A DNA stretch of 23,148 bases, taken from contig DFIZ01000038.1 in assembly GCA_002372855.1 (NCBI GenBank), forward strand, positions 5,584 to 28,731, read 5' to 3'. Numbering within the stretch: the first letter of the stretch is position 1; each line of letters begins with the position of its first letter. Below, one piece after another: positions 13,902-21,906 of this stretch. The DNA comes from Bacteroidales bacterium UBA3684. Lineage in GTDB: Bacteria; Bacteroidota; Bacteroidia; Bacteroidales; P3. The notes under the pieces were generated by a model, which made no database searches, was not told the DNA's origin, and saw nothing but the letters and a program-made list of their open reading frames with translations. Both the position numbers and the translations under genes were made by a program.

Positions 13902-14786
13902 CTACCGCCGCCAAACCAGGAAATTGACATTATCGCCCTCGAACGAGGTGCCGATGGTGTGCAGCAAGCCCCCTTCGGCGCGGTACATCAGCAGCGACTC
14001 CGACCCCACCAGGGCAATGGCGTCGTCGACACCGAGGTCGGCCAGGGCGGTGGCGAAGTCGTGGTACGACTCGCGGTCGCCCGACGCCACAACGAACATC
14101 CTATTGTCCATGACGCACAACGCCCTGCGGTGGTTCTTGCCCTTGGGCTTGGGCGGCATGGCAACGCCTTCGCTCACCAGCACATACTGGCGGAAGAAAC
14201 TGCCCTTCCCGTCCACGGCGCGCTTCAGATCGGCCTCGCCGCCACGTCCCAGAACGGGCACGCCGTCGAGGATGGCACAGTAGCCATCCTTCTTCCCGCC
14301 ACGGGCCAGCTGCCGCCCGTCCACGACAAAATCGCCCACGATGCCCCTGTTGTCGGCCCGCACGTCGGCGGCCATCACGGCCAGCAGCAGCGAGGTGTCC
14401 TCGCGGTCGGGCATGCCCACATGGAGCGACGCCCGCGGGCAGGCGGGAAGTTCGCAGTCCAGACTGTATATCGTCAGCGGCACGTCGTTGATCATGGTGT
14501 CGAAGACGGCAAGTGGAAAGGCCTCACCCCTGCCCCTCTCCGAGGGAGAGGGGAAACCGACGCGGTCCGAGGCGGGCAAATCCCCTCTCCTTTGGAGAGG
14601 GGCTGGGGTGAGGCCGATATTCTCCGCCTCTCTCGGCGTCTGCAGCGACAGCACCGCAACGGCCACGGCCACCAGCGCCGCCAGCACCAGGCCCACGGCC
14701 AACCAACCGTACCACGGCCAGCGGTGGCGTCGGCCACCGTCGGATGCTCCTATGATGCGAATTTCATTATCGTCTATCTCTTTCAT
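13902..14786 (-). CDS. Membrane-anchored NAGPA-like (phosphodiester glycosidase family) protein
   Basis: Predicted 294-residue protein with one membrane helix (about residues 27-48) and an external domain. That domain has MAADVRADNRGIVGDFVVDG (about 135-160), then PKGKNHRRALCVMDNRMFVV, then TALADLGVDDAIALVGSESL, which fits the phosphodiester glycosidase/NAGPA family (conserved R, a late strand in place of the usual G-x-T, and the lGv-x-x-AI-x-L-x-G-x-S motif). The usual substrate is a sugar phosphodiester; here it is unknown. The start at 14786 is set by ATGA overlap with the LytTR gene stop (14783). An open frame upstream to 15137 only shadows the LytTR gene. Residues 58-89 come from the 96-bp repeat element, in the linker between membrane helix and domain, where an insertion would do little harm. 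Confidence 0.75.
   Translation of the reverse strand: MKEIDDNEIRIIGASDGGRRHRWPWYGWLAVGLVLAALVAVAVAVLSLQTPREAENIGLTPAPLQRRGDLPASDRVGFPSPSERGRGEAFPLAVFDTMINDVPLTIYSLDCELPACPRASLHVGMPDREDTSLLLAVMAADVRADNRGIVGDFVVDGRQLARGGKKDGYCAILDGVPVLGRGGEADLKRAVDGKGSFFRQYVLVSEGVAMPPKPKGKNHRRALCVMDNRMFVVASGDRESYHDFATALADLGVDDAIALVGSESLLMYRAEGGLLHTIGTSFEGDNVNFLVWRR
14520..14615 (-). mobile_element. 96-bp inverted-repeat element, copy 2 (inside NAGPA-like gene)
   Basis: The same 11-bp ends as copy 1: GGCCTCACCCC at 14520-14530 and GGGGTGAGGCC at 14605-14615. The length is identical and the core is similar. The host gene is on the opposite strand, so the element is translated from its other strand (GLTPAPLQRRGDLPAS...). 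It is open in both strands used. Confidence 0.8.
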
Positions 14787-15145
14787 TTCAAGTTCCTTTC
14801 CAACATTTCCTTCAAGGCCTTCAACGCTTCGCGCGAGGCCGTGAGTTCGTATTTGGATCCGGCTGGATTGCGCAGCTCCAACAGACCCTTTCCCGGGTGG
14901 ACATAGCGCACACTCTCCAGCCTCACAATCAAACTCTTGCCTATACGGACATAGCCCTGCGACGCCTGAGGCATCTGCTGCGCTATCATCCGTTCGAGCT
15001 GGCCCAGCTGCAGCGTCACCAACCGCCGGTCGCCGTCGGCGAGCACCAGGGTGGTGTAGTTGCCGTCGGCCTCGGCATAGACCAACTCGTCCGCTGCAAC
15101 GCGCAGCAGGTCGCCAGAGGTACTGAGTGTGAGCCATTCGTTCAT
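14783..15145 (-). CDS. LytTR-domain DNA-binding regulator
   Basis: Predicted 120-residue stand-alone LytTR protein. Nearly its full length is the domain: LLRVAADELVYAEADGNYTT, then LVTLQLGQLERMI, then GYVRIGKSLIVRLESVRYVH, then ELTASREALKALKEML. No receiver domain is present, so it is not a classic response regulator; it may be governed by its membrane partner. The start at 15145 (MNEWLT) is preferred to 15172, which would add nine residues. Its stop overlaps the start of the NAGPA-like gene by 4 nt, so the two are coupled, much like LytTR/membrane-inhibitor pairs (inference). Five 11-bp direct repeats lie 82-136 bp upstream. Confidence 0.88.
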   Translation of the reverse strand: MNEWLTLSTSGDLLRVAADELVYAEADGNYTTLVLADGDRRLVTLQLGQLERMIAQQMPQASQGYVRIGKSLIVRLESVRYVHPGKGLLELRNPAGSKYELTASREALKALKEMLERNLK

Positions 15146-15226
15146 GTTACCAATAACGCAGCCGTTCAACAATTATTGCATCACCAACCCACCATTTTTC
15201 AACTCCCCTTTACCCCGAGTCCGAGG

Positions 15227-15281
15227 GGTGCAAACTCCCAGTTAACCCCCTACCAACTCCCTATCAACTCCCTACCAACTC
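15227..15281 (-). promoter_or_regulatory. Five contiguous 11-bp direct repeats upstream of the LytTR gene
   Basis: Read on the minus strand: GAGTTGGTAGG, GAGTTGATAGG, GAGTTGGTAGG, GGGTTAACTGG, GAGTTTGCACC (15281 down to 15227). GTT recurs every 11 bp, one helical turn, on one face of the DNA. LytTR domains bind direct repeats with GTT-like cores, so this is a candidate operator for the regulator just downstream. Confidence 0.6.
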
Positions 15282-15358
15282 CCACCACGGTAGGATTTGG
15301 TAGGTCGATGGACAGGCGGAAAACTGGCGTTTTAACGTTTTTTATGAAAGTTCGAGGG

Positions 15359-17764
15359 TTATTTGCGCAAGTAGTCCTTCCAGCGGTCGCAGTGGCGGGC
15401 GATGTCCTGACCCGTGGGGGTGTTGGCGTAATTTTTCATAAGGTAGGTATACTCGCGCACGCGACGGAGGGCTTGGGCCTTGCGCTCGGGGTCGGTGTAG
15501 GTGGCGAAAGCCTGCTTGCGCAAGGTGGCGGCACGCTTCTCGGCGGCCTCAACATAGGGCACCACAGCGCCGTCGGCCATCATGTAGGGGATGTACCATC
15601 CCAGCCACTCCTCCTCCCAGAAGGGGTCGTCATAATGGTTTTTGTCTTCCGGCCAGTAGGAATAGAAGCCGCCGTAGCCGTAGGCCACCAAAGGCCAGGC
15701 GCGGTAGCTGAAGGCGTTGCGCAGACCGATGGAGAGCTGCAGCATGGCGTCGGCACGGTCGTTGGGGTCGGGTTTCTCTTTCATATAGGTTTCTTGATGA
15801 CCCATTGCCATGGCGAAGCGCAACTTGTATCCCGTGCGGTCGGCGGGACGGAGGGCCACTTCGTCGTATTCCAGCGGGTCGTACTGTATCCAAGGCGTGG
15901 TGTTGAGGCGGTTGGCATAGCCGTCGCTCACCTGGCGGAGCCAGTCGTAAGCCTCGGCGAAGCGCATCTCGCGCAGGTAGTGCGTGCCGACGATGTCGCG
16001 CCAGTAGTCGGCATCGGTGTAGCCACGTTCGTTGAGCCAACGGTCCGTGGCATCGGCTGGCTTTTCCACATGGTGGTAGTATTCGGCCAGGACATCGGCC
16101 CCAAGACGGTCGGCGCGAATGAAGAAAATATTACTGAAATCGTGAGCGTTGAAGTAGCTGTCACGACGGTTGTCTTCGCCGTCAAAGTCGCGGATGGGAT
16201 TGTAGTGGTCTATGCGTTGGAAAGTGTTGTCGAAACCCGTGGTGTCGGTAAGGTAGACGGAGAACCAATTGTAGTAGTAGTTGTAGGAGGGGGCGTCGTC
16301 AAGATCGGTGCCATAGAGTTCCTGCTTGCTTTCGCCAGCGCGGCAGAGGGCCACGATGGGATTCTGCGTGATTTGCAGGAAGCGGTTGTCGGCCATGTTG
16401 GCCAGCTGGAGGGCGCGGGTGGTGCGTCCGGCGCGGCGGAAGCGTTCGTAGAGGCCACCCTTGGCGAGGACGATGCGGCGCAGGGCGTCGTTGGCATAGA
16501 GGGTACGGTAGATGTCGTAATTATAGCCGAAGCCGTCGATGTGGCTCAGGCGGAAGCGCGTGGCGCTGTCGGCGGAGGCCCATTCCTGCTGCATGCGGGC
16601 GTCGAGCCAACGCAGGTCGCGCAGCAGGCGTTGCTCGTAGGCGTCGTCAACGGGGTCGAGCCGGGCGTGAAGGTGGAGGCGCAGCACGCGGATGGAAGTG
16701 TTGAGGAAGTCGTCGCCGGAGCGCAGGTTCTCCACCAGCGCCAAGGCCTCGCGGCGGCGCCCCTGGCGGTCGAGGAGGCAGGCGGCGGCATAGCGCCACA
16801 TGGGCTTGTTCTTCACCCTGACGTCGCTGCCGGCCAGGCGGCAGAGGGTCGAAAGGCGACGCAGCTGGAGACTGTCGAGGGAATAGGGGGTGAAGTCGCT
16901 ACTGGTGGTGTAATTCTCCGCCACGAAGAGCACCCGCTGCAGGGCCATGGGGAAGAAGGGCGAGTTGGGGCGGTGGCGCAGCACGCGCTCGAAGACCTCC
17001 ACCTTGTCGTCCAGCAGCAGCTGCAGCGAGGCGGCGTCGCCCAGGCGCGAGTAGACGTCGAGGGCTTCGCGGCGATGGCCCTCGCGATTGAGGCAGGCGG
17101 CATAGTAGCCCTCGGCCTGGTCGTGCAGGTGGCTGCCGCGGAGCAGCCCCTTGTGCTTGCGCCACAGGGCTATGCCCTCCTCGCCACGCCCGGAGCGGTA
17201 GAGACATTTCAGGGCCAGGAGGAGGTAGCGGTCGCGGTATTTGCGGTTTTTCATTTCTATATAATGAGTGGAGGCCGCGAGGACGCTGTCGAGGTCGAAG
17301 GAGCAGTCGTCGAGACCGCAGCCGTAGTACCACGGCGAGCGCATCTGGAGGCTCCAGGCCTCGTAGTATTTGCTCCAGAGCAGGAGTTGGATGGCGGCGG
17401 TGTCGCGGGTGGCGAGCAGCTTTTGGCAGAAGGCGTTGCCGCGGTCGTCGCCCTGCTGCACAAGGAGCCAGTCGCGCAGGGAGAGGTCATAGACGGCCTG
17501 GCGTATGGCCTCCAGGGGCACCGTGCCACCCAGGGAGCGCTGCCATGCCCGGCAGTTGGCCTCGCGGCGGCCGTCGGCGGGTTCCTGCAGCTCGGCGTAG
17601 TAGGGCAGCAGGCGGTAGAGGTCGAAGTCGTCGGGGGCCACCAGGGGGCCGGGGCCGCAAGCCGAAGCCCGGAAGGAGGCCAGCAGGAGGAGGACTGCCA
17701 TGGCGAGGGCAAGCCCCCGGCCACGAGACAAAAACCTAGCGGGAATAGATGGTTTCGATTTCAT
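15359..17764 (-). CDS. Large exported protein, likely helical repeat, function unknown
   Basis: Predicted 801-residue protein with an N-terminal signal peptide (MKSKPSIPARFLSRGRGLAL, then AMAVLLLLASFRASA, cleavage before C-G-P-G; the Cys may make it a lipoprotein). The mature part looks like repeated helix pairs of TPR type: LLLALKCLYRSGRGEEGIAL, then YYAACLNREGHRREALDVYS, then AAACLLDRQGRRREALALVE. The C-terminal half is rich in Tyr/Trp/Asp and has a long acidic, aromatic region (WPEDKNHYDDPFWEEEWLGW). No enzyme motif was seen. The start at 17764 gives a sound signal peptide; the open frame upstream only shadows the lipoprotein gene. It overlaps the end of that gene by 29 nt, so the two are one transcript and probably partner proteins at the envelope. 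Confidence 0.7.
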   Translation of the reverse strand: MKSKPSIPARFLSRGRGLALAMAVLLLLASFRASACGPGPLVAPDDFDLYRLLPYYAELQEPADGRREANCRAWQRSLGGTVPLEAIRQAVYDLSLRDWLLVQQGDDRGNAFCQKLLATRDTAAIQLLLWSKYYEAWSLQMRSPWYYGCGLDDCSFDLDSVLAASTHYIEMKNRKYRDRYLLLALKCLYRSGRGEEGIALWRKHKGLLRGSHLHDQAEGYYAACLNREGHRREALDVYSRLGDAASLQLLLDDKVEVFERVLRHRPNSPFFPMALQRVLFVAENYTTSSDFTPYSLDSLQLRRLSTLCRLAGSDVRVKNKPMWRYAAACLLDRQGRRREALALVENLRSGDDFLNTSIRVLRLHLHARLDPVDDAYEQRLLRDLRWLDARMQQEWASADSATRFRLSHIDGFGYNYDIYRTLYANDALRRIVLAKGGLYERFRRAGRTTRALQLANMADNRFLQITQNPIVALCRAGESKQELYGTDLDDAPSYNYYYNWFSVYLTDTTGFDNTFQRIDHYNPIRDFDGEDNRRDSYFNAHDFSNIFFIRADRLGADVLAEYYHHVEKPADATDRWLNERGYTDADYWRDIVGTHYLREMRFAEAYDWLRQVSDGYANRLNTTPWIQYDPLEYDEVALRPADRTGYKLRFAMAMGHQETYMKEKPDPNDRADAMLQLSIGLRNAFSYRAWPLVAYGYGGFYSYWPEDKNHYDDPFWEEEWLGWYIPYMMADGAVVPYVEAAEKRAATLRKQAFATYTDPERKAQALRRVREYTYLMKNYANTPTGQDIARHCDRWKDYLRK

Positions 17765-18662
17765 CGTAGGTGTATTTTGAAAGGTTGAGGGAATCGAGGT
17801 GATAGAGAATGGTGGTGTGGCGGCCGCGGGCAGGGAGACGGCGTTGCACGCGCTGGATGTCGTCCACGCGGCCCCACTCCTCGCGGAGGCTAGCGGAGGT
17901 GTCGGCGCCCAAGGCCGAGGAGGGCACCATGCGCTGGAACCGCCCGTTGGCATCGAAGGCCACGCCCCATCCGAAGACAGGCCAGGCGAAGTCCATGCTG
18001 TCGAGCATGGAGGCGTCGATGCGGCGCAGGTAGGGTTTGACGTCGGAATAGTCGAGGATGGAGTTGGCGGTCTTGGGGGAACGCAGGTCGCCGGTGTTGT
18101 AGACCATCAGCACTCGGCCGTCGACGGGGAGGTCGGCCAAGGTGGTGTCCACCTGGTGGAGGCGCACGGTGGAGCTGAGGCGGACGCCCTTCTCGTGGAG
18201 GCATTCGCGGAGACTGCGGCAGAAGTAGTAGTAGTCGCTCCTGGTGCGCTCGGTCCAGTCGCAGTCGACCTGGAGTTCCTTCAGTTCGAAGCCGTTGCAG
18301 TCGGCCATCTTCGCCACACGCTCGGCGATGAGTTCGGCCACACGGTAGCCCCACATGCGGCCCATAGCCTCGTTGGTGATGTAGACCACGGGGATGACCT
18401 CCATGTCGTCGGGCAGGGGCTGGAGGAAGCGTGTGGTGGCGATGGGGGCGGCGTTGCCGTCTTCGCGGCTGTAGCCGCAGGCGTCGACGTCGAACAGGCG
18501 CAGATAGAGCCGCTGTACGCGGTGGTCGCGGAGCCACTGCTGCTCGTACGGTGTGGGGTTGAAGGTGGTTTTCCAATGGTAGATGGCGCGGACAGGTTCG
18601 TCGCCGCCGGAGCAGGACGCCATGGTCAAGGCCGCAAGCACAAAAAGGACTATACGTTTCAT
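17736..18662 (-). CDS. Lipoprotein with a possible DUF3142-like barrel domain
   Basis: Predicted 308-residue lipoprotein. Signal peptide MKRIVLFVLAALTMASC ends with a lipobox (Cys17) followed by SGGDE. The body has strand-helix alternation fitting a TIM-type barrel: VRAIYHWKTTFNP, YLRLFDVDA, MEVIPVVYITNE, LKELQVDCDWTERTRSDYYY, LSSTVRLHQVDTTLADLPVD, VLMVYNTGDL, DFAWPVFGWGVAF. The 'QVDCDWT' strand end with acidic residues resembles DUF3142-type proteins and could be part of an active site, but that is a resemblance only. It is the first gene of a two-gene transcript with its own promoter (18685-18714). Confidence 0.7.
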   Translation of the reverse strand: MKRIVLFVLAALTMASCSGGDEPVRAIYHWKTTFNPTPYEQQWLRDHRVQRLYLRLFDVDACGYSREDGNAAPIATTRFLQPLPDDMEVIPVVYITNEAMGRMWGYRVAELIAERVAKMADCNGFELKELQVDCDWTERTRSDYYYFCRSLRECLHEKGVRLSSTVRLHQVDTTLADLPVDGRVLMVYNTGDLRSPKTANSILDYSDVKPYLRRIDASMLDSMDFAWPVFGWGVAFDANGRFQRMVPSSALGADTSASLREEWGRVDDIQRVQRRLPARGRHTTILYHLDSLNLSKYTYDEIETIYSR

Positions 18663-18684
18663 GTTTCTTTTATCTTTTCGGCTG

Positions 18685-18714
18685 CAAAATTACATAAAAA
18701 ACCAATGCCGCCAA
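18685..18714 (-). promoter_or_regulatory. Promoter of the lipoprotein gene
   Basis: The minus strand reads TTGG (18714-18711), an 18-nt spacer, then a perfect -7 box TAATTTTG (18692-18685). The leader to the ATG at 18662 is about 15-20 nt. Confidence 0.7.
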
Positions 18715-18818
18715 GGCCGGCGCAGGCTGGGTGTACGAAAGGGCGTCCGTGGTGTATGAAAAGTTTTTTTTCGGCAGGGGTGTAATAAACGGGCAGGGGT
18801 AATCGTATATTGTGCAGA

Positions 18819-19292
18819 ATGACCACCAAGGAATATAACCACTGTGTACGCCACCTGGGCGACGACCTCTACCGCTTCGCGCTGCGCTACGCCAACCTCA
18901 GCGCCGCTGCCGAGGATGCCGTGCAGGATGTCTTCGCCGACCTCTGGGAGCGACGCAGCGAGGTGGAGGCCGCAGGGGCCAAGGGATGGCTCGTCAGGGC
19001 GCTCTACCGGCGGCTGGTGGACATGCACCGCCACGAAGAGGTGGTGCGGAACGCACAAGTGGCGCAGGAAGAAGCATACTGGCAACACGAGAACTTCGAA
19101 CTGAAGGACGCCCTGGCCCATGCCCTGGCCACCCTGCCGGAGCAGCAGCGCATGCTGGTGCTGCTGCGCGACCTGGAGGGGTACGAATACGCGGAGATGG
19201 CCCAGATGACAGGCCTCAGCGAGCAGCAGGTGGGCGTCTACCTGTTCCGCGCACGCAAACAATTAAAGAAACAACTGGAGGATTACCGATGA
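18819..19292 (+). CDS. ECF-family RNA polymerase sigma factor
   Basis: Predicted 157-residue sigma-70 family ECF factor. Region 2 (about residues 5-75): DLYRFALRYANLSAAAEDAVQDVFADLWER, then AKGWLVRALYRRLVDMHRH. Region 4 (about 100-155): LAHALATLPEQQRMLVLLRD, then GYEYAEMAQMTGLSEQQVGV, then RARKQLKKQLED. The start at 18819 (MTTKEYN) fits the family; a Met three codons upstream is less likely. It overlaps the anti-sigma gene by ATGA. A weak -7-like TATATTGT lies just upstream (about 18806-18813), so the message may be nearly leaderless. It probably transcribes the downstream envelope genes or itself. Confidence 0.92.
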   Translation: MTTKEYNHCVRHLGDDLYRFALRYANLSAAAEDAVQDVFADLWERRSEVEAAGAKGWLVRALYRRLVDMHRHEEVVRNAQVAQEEAYWQHENFELKDALAHALATLPEQQRMLVLLRDLEGYEYAEMAQMTGLSEQQVGVYLFRARKQLKKQLEDYR

Positions 19293-19921
19293 TAACAATG
19301 GAAAACTACGAAGGATGGCTGATGCGCTATGCCGACGGCGCACTGACGCGCGAGGAGCGCGAGGCCGTGGAGGCCTTCCTGGAGCAGCACCCCGAACTGC
19401 GGGAGGAGATGGAGGAGGTGGCCGGAGTGAAGGTAACGCCCGTGGTGGCCACCCTGCCCGGCAAGGAGCGCCTGCTGAAGAAAGAGCGCGAGGGCTTCGC
19501 CTGGTGGCACGTGGCGGCGGCCATGGCGCTGATGGTGCTGGCCGGCACCACCCTGCTGGTGCTGAACCGCAAGCCCAACGAGGCTGGCCCGATGGTGGCC
19601 CAGGCCCAGCCGGAACCCGCCGTTGCAGCAGAGCCGCAAGAGGCCGAGACCGATACAACCTATAAGACTTATAAGCCCTATGAGCCCTATAAAACCCATA
19701 AAGCCCATAAACCCTACCACCCCCAAGAACTCCCTGCCGAAGCCCCTCTGCTGGCCGAGGAAGTCGCTCCGCAAGCCAGTCCCATTCCCCCTCAGGACAC
19801 GCTGGAGGAGATTCCCGAACCTTCACGCCCCGAGCCAACGGTGACCATCCCACCAGTAATCAACGATGCACGTCTGGCCACCAATCCTTGGCTCGAAGCC
19901 CTCACGGCAAGTAACAACTGA
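19289..19921 (+). CDS. Anti-sigma factor with one membrane helix and a repeat-containing linker
   Basis: Predicted 210-residue protein. The cytosolic part (about residues 1-68: NYEGWLMRYADGALTREERE, then AFLEQHPELREEMEEVAG) is typical of Bacteroidota anti-sigma proteins and lacks the zinc-finger His/Cys set. A membrane helix spans about 72-92 (WHVAAAMALMVLAGTTLLVL). The outer tail is Pro/Glu-rich and disordered; residues about 125-144 are Tyr/Lys/Pro repeats (TYKTYKPYEPYKTHKAHKPY) translated from a short-unit DNA repeat. The end is VTIPPVINDARLATNPWLEA. Start at 19289 by ATGA overlap with the sigma gene; MENYE at 19298 is an alternative. It should hold the ECF factor at the membrane until an envelope signal. 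Confidence 0.82.
   Translation: MITMENYEGWLMRYADGALTREEREAVEAFLEQHPELREEMEEVAGVKVTPVVATLPGKERLLKKEREGFAWWHVAAAMALMVLAGTTLLVLNRKPNEAGPMVAQAQPEPAVAAEPQEAETDTTYKTYKPYEPYKTHKAHKPYHPQELPAEAPLLAEEVAPQASPIPPQDTLEEIPEPSRPEPTVTIPPVINDARLATNPWLEALTASNN
19661..19719 (+). repeat. Short-unit TATAAG(N)CC repeat inside the anti-sigma gene
   Basis: Tandem 9-bp-like units (TATAAGACT, TATAAGCCC, TATGAGCCC, TATAAAACC, CATAAAGCC, CATAAACCC) are read in frame as Y-K-x triplets. Same family as 1068-1128. Confidence 0.75.
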
Positions 19922-19947
19922 ACATGAACCCGAAAAACCCATGCAAC

Positions 19948-21279
19948 ATGAAACACGATAAGAAACCCCTACTGGCAGCCATTGGCCTCTTTGCGATGCT
20001 CTTTGGTCTTGCCTTCGGAGCAGCGGCGCAAGGGCAGCAAACCCTGGTGTTGCGCCAAGACCTCCTCCAAAGCATCAACACCGTCAACGTCTACGGCCTG
20101 CACAACGTCACCGTCATACCCGACACCACGGACTACATCCAGACCACCGTCAACGGCAGCCTGTCGCAGGCCGACTCGCTGCGACAGCCGTTGAAAAGCA
20201 TGACCGTCAGCGGCGGTGTGCTCGACATTCCCGCCAGCTTCCCCTACCTGAACGGCATCGACATCCACACCACCTCGCAGCGTCTCTACCTGCACAGCTA
20301 CGACGACAGCCGCCTGTGGCTCTCCAATCCCAGCCGCGACACCCTGCACCTGGAGATGCTCGTCCTCGAAGCCCGCGGCCACAGCACCCTGCTGTTGCTG
20401 CAGCCCGTCGAGGCCCAGCAGGCATGGGTGCAGAGCAACGACTTCGCCACCCTGCGCCACAGAGGCATCGCGAGCGACGACCTCACCCGCACCGTCAAAG
20501 GCGAGAGCCGCACGGAGCAGATGGGCGTGGAAGACCAGGAGGAAGCCTTCCAGCTCAACCTCTCGCCAACCATCCACCGTCTGTTCGGCGGCGTGGGCAT
20601 CGGCATCAGCGGATGGTCGCAGCGTCCCCTCGGCGGCACGGCGGTGCCCATGGACGACTACCAGATGAACCCCACGGGCTCCCTGGGCTGCTACGACCTC
20701 CGTCTCGGATGGAACTTCCTCCGGCTGAAGCATTGGGACTTCGGCGTGGGTATAGGTTTTTCCACTGAGGTCTACATCTTTCCCCGCCTGATGGGCACCA
20801 CCGTCGACCCCGCCACGGGCCTCACCCACTTCGGCCCCGTCGACGAGCCAGCCTACTACAACAAGCCCTTCTACGCCGGACAGAAGCGCGTGTGGCGCAG
20901 CACCCTGCAGACCATTTCCATCAGCCTGCCCCTGCGGGCGGAGTGGCACCGCCGCCTCGACTACCGCGGCTTGCGCATCAGCGCCGAGCTCAGGCCCGCC
21001 ATACAGCTCTCCACCGATGGTGCCTTCATGCGCAGCCAGTGCACCTGGACCGAAGGCCCCGAGGCCGAGAACGGACGCATAGACATCCTGAACGACACCA
21101 TCGGCGACATCTGGAACCGCTTCCGCCTCGACCTGAGGCTGGACATCGGCTGGAACCGTCTGTCGTTCTTCGTCCAAGGGTCGCTGACGCCCCTCTTCCG
21201 CACCGCCCGCAAGGACGACCTCCCCACCCTCGACACCAAGGTGTACCCCCTCTGCCTGGGCATAAGTCTCAATTATTGA
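19948..21279 (+). CDS. Predicted outer-membrane protein with C-terminal beta-barrel
   Basis: Predicted 443-residue exported protein. Signal peptide KKPLLAAIGLFAMLFGLAFG, then AAAQ. The N-terminal third is beta-rich (LQSINTVNVYGLHNVTVIPD, then RLYLHSYDDSRLWLSNPSRD) and resembles the head domain of adhesin-like DUF2807 proteins, in which short strands wind into a helix. The C-terminal half has alternating strands of barrel type, and the protein ends LCLGISLNY, with a terminal aromatic residue as in outer-membrane proteins. The start at 19948 (MKHDKK) gives a standard signal peptide; the ATG at 19924, 2 nt after the anti-sigma stop, would add eight residues and is possible. It is the third gene of the sigma operon and a likely target or sensor. 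Confidence 0.7.
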   Translation: MKHDKKPLLAAIGLFAMLFGLAFGAAAQGQQTLVLRQDLLQSINTVNVYGLHNVTVIPDTTDYIQTTVNGSLSQADSLRQPLKSMTVSGGVLDIPASFPYLNGIDIHTTSQRLYLHSYDDSRLWLSNPSRDTLHLEMLVLEARGHSTLLLLQPVEAQQAWVQSNDFATLRHRGIASDDLTRTVKGESRTEQMGVEDQEEAFQLNLSPTIHRLFGGVGIGISGWSQRPLGGTAVPMDDYQMNPTGSLGCYDLRLGWNFLRLKHWDFGVGIGFSTEVYIFPRLMGTTVDPATGLTHFGPVDEPAYYNKPFYAGQKRVWRSTLQTISISLPLRAEWHRRLDYRGLRISAELRPAIQLSTDGAFMRSQCTWTEGPEAENGRIDILNDTIGDIWNRFRLDLRLDIGWNRLSFFVQGSLTPLFRTARKDDLPTLDTKVYPLCLGISLNY

Positions 21280-21297
21280 TTCAAACAGTTTAAGTAT

Positions 21298-21906
21298 ATG
21301 AAAAAGATATTTCTAACAGTAATGATAGTATTGATGGGCAATATGGCCATGGCCCAAGGGTTCGACTGGCACCGCATCAACATTGCGGTCGACGCTTCGA
21401 CCCAGCTTACCGCCACCAGCGTGCTGCAACTCGGTTCCGGCGTGCTGGCCAACCGTCCCAACCGCAGCGTGAGCCTGGCAGTGAACTACCGCCTATGGCA
21501 ACACTGGGAGGTGGGCTTCTACGCCAACCTGGTGGGTTCCAACGCCATGAGCAGCGGCGGACAGGACATCGGGAACGGGCAGAGCCTGCAATGGATATTT
21601 GTCACCAACGGATACGAAGTGGGCTGGGGCGTCACGGCACAGTTCCACATCATCCCCTACCGCTTCCGCCACGAAATGGGCATCGACATGACGCTGCGCC
21701 TGGGCTTCGACTTCGGCGAGGCCGAGGCCGACAACTTCTGGGGCGGAGTGCGGTACACATACAGCCTCTCGCGCCACGTGGCCCTTTCAGCCAGCTTCGA
21801 CTTAGGCAGCTTCTATTTCGGCCGCACCTACAACCGCCTCATCGACCCCGACTGGCACCTGGACCTCAACACCCGCTTCAGCTTCGGCGTACAGGTGGAG
21901 CTATAG
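21298..21906 (+). CDS. Outer-membrane beta-barrel protein
   Basis: Predicted 202-residue protein. Signal peptide MKKIFLTVMIVLMGNMAMAQ with cleavage at AMA-Q. The mature part has eight or so amphipathic strands with aromatic girdle residues (VSLAVNYRLWQHWEVGFYAN, then FVTNGYEVGWGVTAQFHIIP, then WGGVRYTYSLSRHVALSASF) and ends FSFGVQVEL. It begins 18 nt after the previous stop, probably the same transcript. No specific function is recognised. Its TAG stop (21904-21906) is fused to the stop of the converging kinase gene in CTATAG. Confidence 0.75.
   Translation: MKKIFLTVMIVLMGNMAMAQGFDWHRINIAVDASTQLTATSVLQLGSGVLANRPNRSVSLAVNYRLWQHWEVGFYANLVGSNAMSSGGQDIGNGQSLQWIFVTNGYEVGWGVTAQFHIIPYRFRHEMGIDMTLRLGFDFGEAEADNFWGGVRYTYSLSRHVALSASFDLGSFYFGRTYNRLIDPDWHLDLNTRFSFGVQVEL

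Noticed and set aside
14787..15137. N-terminal extension of the NAGPA-like gene
   Set aside because: This part overlaps the LytTR gene in another frame; the ATGA overlap and the membrane helix fix the start at 14786.
15227..15281. Replication-origin iterons
   Set aside because: No DnaA boxes, no AT-rich melting region and no replication gene; the LytTR neighbour explains the repeats better.
14897..17788. A 963-codon open frame on the plus strand
   Set aside because: It lies across the LytTR gene, the intergenic repeats and the 801-residue gene on the minus strand; it has no recognisable domain and is low-complexity Val/Gly/Ala.
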